Shown here one piece after another: positions 58,380-64,000 of a DNA stretch of 64,000 nt. Made by a program: the position numbers and the translations under genes. The stretch spans positions 18,467,053 through 18,531,052 of the forward strand of contig JANAVB010002199.1 in assembly GCA_029216955.1 (NCBI GenBank), written 5' to 3'. The notes below the pieces were generated by a model that searched no databases, was not told where the DNA came from, and saw only the letters and a program-made list of their open reading frames with translations. The first letter of the stretch is position 1. Each line of letters opens with the position of its first letter. Source of the DNA: Iris pallida (Eukaryota > Streptophyta > Magnoliopsida > Asparagales > Iridaceae).

Positions 58380-58387
58380 TATTTATA
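58380..58387 (-). promoter_or_regulatory. Antisense TATA box for the 106-aa ORF
   Basis: TATAAATA on the minus strand, 48 bp before the ATG; same octamer as in the LTR. Confidence 0.5.
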
Positions 58388-58407
58388 GATAGAAGTTCCT
58401 CAATTAA

Positions 58408-58775
58408 TGAAGCATTACATTCATCCGACGGTTCATCCGTTCATTAATACCTGACGGTTCATCCGTTCATTTATCACATTCATCCAACGGTTCATCTGTT
58501 CATTAAATGCTTGACGGTTCATCCGTTCATTAAATGCTTGATGGTTCATCCATTCATTTATAACACTCATCCGACGGTTCGTCCGTTCATTAATATCTGA
58601 CGGTTCATCCGTTCATCTATTTTGACGGTTAACCCGTTCATTTATTATCATTTGACGGTTAATTCGTTCATTTCACCATCATTTGACGATTTACCCGTTC
58701 TTTCATTATTATTTGACGGTATTCCCGTTCATTCATTTTCATATACATTGACGATTCATCATCGTTCATCTCCTA
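58408..58775. repeat. GACGGTTCATCCGTTCATT minisatellite
   Basis: Eleven to thirteen degenerate units of 25-37 bp with core TGACGGTTCATCCGTTCATT. Each core contains the short inverted repeat ACGG...CCGT. Located between the two antisense genes. Confidence 0.85.
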
Positions 58776-58949
58776 CATCAGCAACTTGTCGTTTTCGATT
58801 AAGTTGTCAATAAATATATCATATCTATCTATTATTTATATCTGAATAAGATATGCAATAAATAATGGAGCCACAACAAAATGTCCTTTATATCAAAAAA
58901 ATGAGACATTACAAAAATGCAGCTACAGCAACAAAACCCAAATACAAAA

Positions 58950-61900
58950 TCAAGAAGGAGGGACAATCAGATTGTCAATTTGCTGCTTCAATGTCTGCAG
59001 CTCTTCTTCGTGTGTTGACGCTACTATCTTTCTTGTCTCCTCCATCCCGCTTTCTTCATCAAAAATGGGCATATCTACTGTCCTGCGAGTGATCTCTTCA
59101 TCATGAGTGGTCTCATACTCATTCCTTTCTTCAATCAATGCATTAAATTGTTCAATCACCAGTTGGTGATTAACAGTTTCTTCTTCAAACTCTTGTTGGA
59201 GGCGAGTAATTTCAGCCTTCAGCTCAGCAAGTCGCCGTCCTTTGCTTTCAGCCACTAGAGTAATTGATTCTATTTTAGAATTATATTCAGCTGATTTTGC
59301 TGAATGAGCTTCTAACAGATTTTGAAGAGTTAACCTTTCCATATCAGCAGCTTGAGCCAGTCGCTCAAATTCAGCTTGTACTAAAGAATCTACATCTTTC
59401 TTCTTGAGTTCTTTATACTTCTTGATGGAGACTTCTAATTCATCCAGTATATGTTCAAGGAGAGTGGCCTGAGCTTCGTCTCCTTGGTCTCTTATGGCTC
59501 TTATCAAGAAAGAAGTGGGCTTCCTAACCATAATGAAGTCAGCCCTTTCTTTCTCTATCATTTTACGGACGAGAGATCCCAGCGACTCAAAGAAACATCG
59601 GGTAAATGACTGGACCACTTGCTGATTGATGGCCAGAGTTCCAGGAGTCGCTGCTACTCCCGATGAAGACGGGGTAACAGGTTGCTCGATTCTTTGAGGT
59701 TGGACAATAGGCTCTTTAAATAAGGGAGCCAGAGTAGAGCTGGTTGCTCCTCCTGCTTGATCTTCTGCAAAAGTAAAACATTATTTTTTTACTAATTGAT
59801 TGTTGATGAACAAAAAGATCAAATTAAGAGCAATGTTACCTTGGTTTGGTCTAACAACGAGTTCATTCCTTACTGGAATGGAATACCGTTGAACAGAAGT
59901 AGCCTCAGCTGCAACAGTCTGGCTGCTGCCCGCCTCAGAACCACAAGATAAATGATGACTACTGCTAATAACCACCGTTGGTATAGGCACCATAATCAGG
60001 TCCGTTGGAGGTATTGGCAAAGTCTCAAGATCTGCAAATGAAGATATTAGTTATCAGTTCATTTTAAAAAAGAAAAGATTGTTAAATCTCGTTTTATACC
60101 TTGAGGGTCGGTGGCGGGATTTTCTTTTAGCACACCTTCGTCGGCTACTTCTTCAGGAGATATTTCTATCTCAACATCGACAGCTTTTTCTGCAGATGCC
60201 TCCACTTCAATATCCTTTTTAGGATTTGAAATATCATCGACAGTATCAAGAGAATTGTGTTCTTCATTATCCTTTTTAGGATCTTGTAAATACTCATCAA
60301 CATTTTCGAATGAAGAACCTTCCTCGTCTTCTTCTTTTTCTTCTTCTTCTACTGCTGCATTTCCACTGCTAGTGGCAGCCTGATCTTCCTGCAAGCTATA
60401 ACTGCAGTCCTCCAGAGCTGCAATCATTTCACGGTCTTCTTCCTCACGAAGAGTCCTGGGAGTAGGAGGAGGTTGAGTAATATCTGCAATAGGAGAATGA
60501 GGTCGTACAATACTTTGTTCTTCCTCTAAAATATGTTCTCTAGGCTTTTCAATTCTTGGGGCAAAATCTTCCCTCTGTTCATTCTCCTCGAGAGTTTTGC
60601 TCTCTGATTCAGAAGCAGGTGTGGGAGATGCCATTAGAAGTCCTGCAGCAGCATCTACTGAAGTCAGGAGTTGTATAGAAGAAGACTCTTCCAAGACTCT
60701 TCTGGTGACTACTCTTTTCTTTCTGTGTAGAGGCCTAACAGGACTCTCTACATTTTCTGGCTCTGCTTGCTTTTGCACGGAAGTTGGTGTAGTAGCAACT
60801 TCTTGATGTGTCTCGGCTAATTGTCGGGATTGAGATCTGGTAGTCACCTTTTCAGAAGAAACATCAAGAATCAATTTTTTCTTCGCCACAGGAGCAGGAG
60901 GCTCCTCTCTTCTTCTTTTCTTCGCGGGAGATTTACCCACCTTCAGAGAAATACGAAGTGGTGCATTCACTTCTTGGGGGAATATAATATCCCTTGTAGT
61001 TTCCAGAGGTGCATCTGCCGGTTCCTGCGCTTCCTTATTTATAGGGATCGATGGAGCAATTCTCCCTCTTCTCAATCTTGTTGCAGTGGCGAAACTATCT
61101 GCGAGATTGAAATTCTCGGCAAAAGTATTCGCTGATGTGTAAAACACGGAGTATGTAAAAAGCATTCGAGGACCTTGAGGAGTAGTCCTTGCTGGCATGG
61201 AGAAAGTGGCTTTTGTATCACGGGCATTGTAATAAGCCCAAGCCCTAGCTCCGTCTATCAGATAACCTTTGCCTTGGAGGCAGGTAATTGCGTTCCCTAC
61301 ATGGAACTGATCATACCCAAACTGTCGAGCAAAACGGCTTGGGAGGTATGGTTCTAAGTAGCACTCTTCTTCGAATCGGTAGACCAAATGAGATGGTCGA
61401 ATTGTCTTCAACCATTCAAAAGCGACACGAGTTAGAGGCTGCAGTTTCGAATCCACCATATTCGTGGGCATCTGATCATACCCAGCAGGGAAAGGAGCAC
61501 AGCAGAAGTTCCAGCCTCTGTTCAGATTCAACATAAATCTACACTCAGATAAGGAAGTATATTTCCATTTTCCATCGGAATACCTTCGAAGAAAACTGCC
61601 GTCAACTGGTCCCATGCCAGGATCCATTAGAGTTGGATAGTGAAGAAGCAACCATCCAAACAAATATGTATATGGCAATTCTAAGCGAGGGAATTCTCTC
61701 TCTCCTTTCGCTTTCAACATCAAGTCAACATATAAACGAAGACTGGCGTTCAGCTTACAGGTCATTGCTGATAGTAAGTCCATTTTATAGCCGAAGACCA
61801 ATTTAACAGCTGCAAACAAGACGCCGCGGTGAAAACGATCTACGGCACTGGATCCGGGAACTACGAACCTTCGCAGCCAGTATGTCAAGAATCCCGCCAA

Positions 61901-63749
61901 TTGTGCTGCTTCTGACATGGGCCTATAGCCCATTCTCAAGTAACTTTCCAAATTGTCTCCTCTCTTCAAAGGAGGATATTCATGATCATCCTTCACTTCT
62001 TTATCAAAGTGACCACTCTGTTCCATTAATTTTCTGACCTCTGTATGGCTCAAAGGTTTGAAAAAGGTTGGGTAGCATTTATCGTTCTCCTTGGTTTTCT
62101 TCTCCTCTATATGATTAAGAAACAGATATGGTAGCCACTTTGAAGAATAACAAGTATTGGCAATGGCACTCTTGTAAAATAAAGAGCAGATCTTGTAATG
62201 GCACAATAGTTCTTCGAACACTGTCACCATCTCTGGATTCTCTTTTCTGAGCTTGTTCAACTCATCATTTGTTGGTACATACTCCTCATACGGAGCATCT
62301 GCCATGGGCAAGAACGAGATATACTTTATCTCGTGGAGTGCAAAGCCCATCTCTCCCCCTGGGGTCATGAAAGTTCCGGTCCTGTAGTTGTATCTCTCAT
62401 CTAAGGCTAAGAACATATGAGGATTGGGAGCAAATCCATATACAGTGGCATGCACTGCTTCATACAGGTTGATTTGTTGGAGTCTGTCTTGGAATTTTCC
62501 TAGAACCCAATTCGCGATATAACTCCATCGCTTGTAGTCTGGATTCACCAATCCAGTCATTCTTATATCTTGCTCAGGATATTTTCCTTCAACCTTCGCA
62601 AACTCATTTGCGAATATTGGTGTCCTAACAGGCATTAGCATGGAGGAGTTCTCTGGTGGAATGCAGCCAGGTCTTAAGCCTCTCAGTAGGACACTATATC
62701 TGTCAGAAGAGCTATAAAACATATCCTTATGTTGTGGCCCCTTCTTTACGAAGATTTTTCCTGCCCGGGCATCCTGAAATAGAGTGATATTCCAATCCAT
62801 CTTCCTAGGATAGCTTACATGAGCGTACCGTGACAAAGGAAGGCAGCGAGCGATGTCGGGTATAAAAAAAGATCTATCTTGCTGGTGAACTACCCTATCT
62901 TCCATCCTAGGCCTAGGCTGAGAGGCTCTCTCAAAGGCGTCACCGAATAGGAATAAGGGTTTCTTGTGAATTACAGCATCAGCTGATTCTAAAGGCTGTC
63001 CGTTCATCAAACACATCAAAGTTTCATTGTCCTGAGAAATCAATATAGCCTGACGGGAGGCCGGCAGATCATACTGAGGGTAATAGACATGAGACAGATC
63101 TTCTTTGTATTCAGACTCTGTAAGGGTTCCCACAAAATGTTCGTAATCTGGATCTTCATTGACTTCAACTGCATCAACAAAACAGATGAAAATTAGTCCA
63201 AGACAAAGATTCTGTTTTTTAAACATAAAACATTAGAGTGCGCAACCTCAGACTGCGCTGACATGATTTGCGCAACCTCAGACTACGCTGACATGATTTG
63301 CGCAACCTCAGACTGCGCTGACATGATTTGCGCAATCTCAGATTACGCTGACATGACTTGCGCAATATCAGTTTGCGCATCATAAAAGGTGTCCAAAGCA
63401 ATGGTTTGCGCTGATATCTGCGCAACTTAATTGTTTGCGCTGACTTCCTGTCAGCACAAATCAACAATTTGCGCAAGAATGCAGCCTTCATAAAAATGAA
63501 GAACTGATAGTTGATGCAACCGAAACCCTAAAAAGGGTGGCGCAATATGAACTTATCTCTAAAAAGAGATGAGTTTCAAGGGAGTCGAATCACCCTAAGA
63601 AGGGGTTTTCGATCGGTTCAATTACCTCTCAGAGCAGGGTGTGCGGATTCGTGTCGGGAAGCTCGCCGTGCAACCCTGTCAGAAGACTCGGCCGGAGCTT
63701 TTCCCTTCGCGGCGGCGGCAGCGGCATCATTTGATCGTCGTGGGGCCAT
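58950..63749 (-). CDS. Antisense four-exon gene of the Tat element: plant mobile domain protein, 1,399 aa
   Basis: Exons 63749-63626, 63168-60100, 60031-59840 and 59764-58950 join to 4,200 nt (1,399 codons plus TGA) without a stop. All three introns are GT-AG and phase 1: GTAATT...GATGCAG (457 nt), GTATAA...TTTGCAG (68 nt), GTAACA...TTTGCAG (75 nt). Residues about 305-665 look like a plant mobile domain: GGEMGFALHEIKYISFLPM, AGFLTYWLRRFVVPGS, ELPYTYLFGWLLLHYP, YLEPYLPSRFARQFGYDQ. A basic nuclear-signal-like stretch (KSPAKKRRREE) follows, then a long acidic Glu/Asp/Ser-rich region, and exon 4 encodes a coiled coil (EFERLAQAADMERLTLQNLL...ITRLQQEFEEET). TATAAATA lies about 90 bp upstream. Mobile-domain proteins act in silencing (MAIN/MAIL) and are carried by several transposon types; the role here is unknown. 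Confidence 0.8.
63241..63380. repeat. 30-bp tandem repeat in intron 1 of the antisense gene
   Basis: Four exact-length units of CGCAACCTCAGACTGCGCTG + ACATGATTTG plus a partial fifth. Every junction recreates TTGCGCAA, matching the TGCGCA motif of the LTR. Confidence 0.9.
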
Positions 63750-63837
63750 GACAATCGTCGGAGGAGGAACAGTGAAGGTTTTCTTCTCAAAAAGCTCGAA
63801 AGATTGCAAAGTAAAGAATTGAAAACGAAAAGAGGGG

Positions 63838-63845
63838 TATTTATA
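63838..63845 (-). promoter_or_regulatory. Antisense TATA box for the mobile-domain gene
   Basis: TATAAATA on the minus strand, 89 bp before ATG 63749, within AAAACTATAAATACCCC. TGCGCA motifs lie just upstream (63863-63930). Confidence 0.6.
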
Positions 63846-64000
63846 GTTTTTGAAATACGAAACGGATGCCTCAGATTGCGCCTAAAATTGTGGTCCATTC
63901 GCTTTGCGCAGACAGCTCATCATGTTGCGCAAAATGATTCAACATTCAAAAATTCAAAGTATTTCAAAATTTTGAATACAATCAACTTTCGAAAACTTTG

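Larger units (their letters stand above)
48169..64000 (+). mobile_element. Giant Tat/Ogre-like Ty3/gypsy retrotransposon (5' part, at least 15.8 kb)
   Basis: Inserted in UGT D; the 5' LTR starts TGTAGGTCC at 48169 and the 3' LTR is beyond the window. Sense order: LTR, PBS, N-terminal ORF, gag-protease, G-patch, RT, RNase H, second (archaeal-type) RNase H, integrase. The dual RNase H is diagnostic of the Tat lineage. Downstream of pol, 6 kb carries two antisense genes. Size, an N-terminal ORF before gag, and extra antisense ORFs match what is known of Ogre/Tat elements. The target duplication (CCGAC expected) cannot be checked here. Confidence 0.9.

Overview
The window is nuclear DNA of a flowering plant. 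It holds a small tandem cluster of family 1 UDP-glycosyltransferase (UGT) genes of the zeatin O-glucosyltransferase (UGT93) type, buried in nested transposons. Plant origin rests on the PSPG box of the UGTs, Tekay/Del-type and Tat-type Ty3/gypsy elements, hAT, CACTA and Mutator-like (MULE) elements, a plant mobile domain protein and a polygalacturonase-inhibitor fragment. The UGT coding sequence is strongly GC-rich; I cannot name the species.

Layout. 1-5403: truncated Tekay/Del retrotransposon (minus strand). 5404-8244: UGT unit A, with a 0.7 kb MULE in its upstream region and a truncated UGT. 8232-11856: patchwork of short repeats, inverted repeats, two coding-like fragments and one CACTA end. 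11857-22628: unit B, containing a complete but dead Tekay/Del element (12087-19661, 5-bp target duplication CAGAG), the same MULE, and a UGT pseudogene with an internal deletion. 22859-24078: hAT end and a UGT 3' relic. 24088-32937: a MULE containing a hAT element, which contains a solo LTR (three nested insertions, each with a matching target duplication). 32947-38054: AT-rich DNA, two minisatellites and three MITE-like elements. 38105-39514: UGT C, the only intact UGT. 40105-44397: another MULE with palindromic repeats at both ends and a solo LTR inside. 44741-48168: unit D, lacking the LTR element and the MULE of units A and B; it carries its own MULE with a captured polygalacturonase-inhibitor fragment, and a UGT broken by a frameshift and by a retrotransposon insertion. 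48169-64000: the 5' part (at least 15.8 kb) of a very large Tat/Ogre-like retrotransposon.

The most notable object is that Tat element. Its sense strand carries an LTR with a TATA box, a primer-binding site, an N-terminal ORF, gag-protease, and an intact pol with two RNase H domains. Its antisense strand carries a four-exon gene that joins cleanly into 1,399 codons (three phase-1 GT-AG introns) for a plant-mobile-domain protein, plus a separate 106-codon ORF. Each antisense unit is preceded by the same TATAAATA octamer found in the LTR. A palindromic poly(A) signal lies between the convergent sense and antisense units. The hexamer TGCGCA is strongly clustered at both ends of the element.

History read from empty sites: unit D keeps the unoccupied sites of the Tekay/Del element and the MULE, while units A and B share both insertions at identical positions. 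A and B therefore arose by duplication after those insertions. Three of four UGT copies are dead, and the surviving copy has a MITE ending 50 bp before its start codon.
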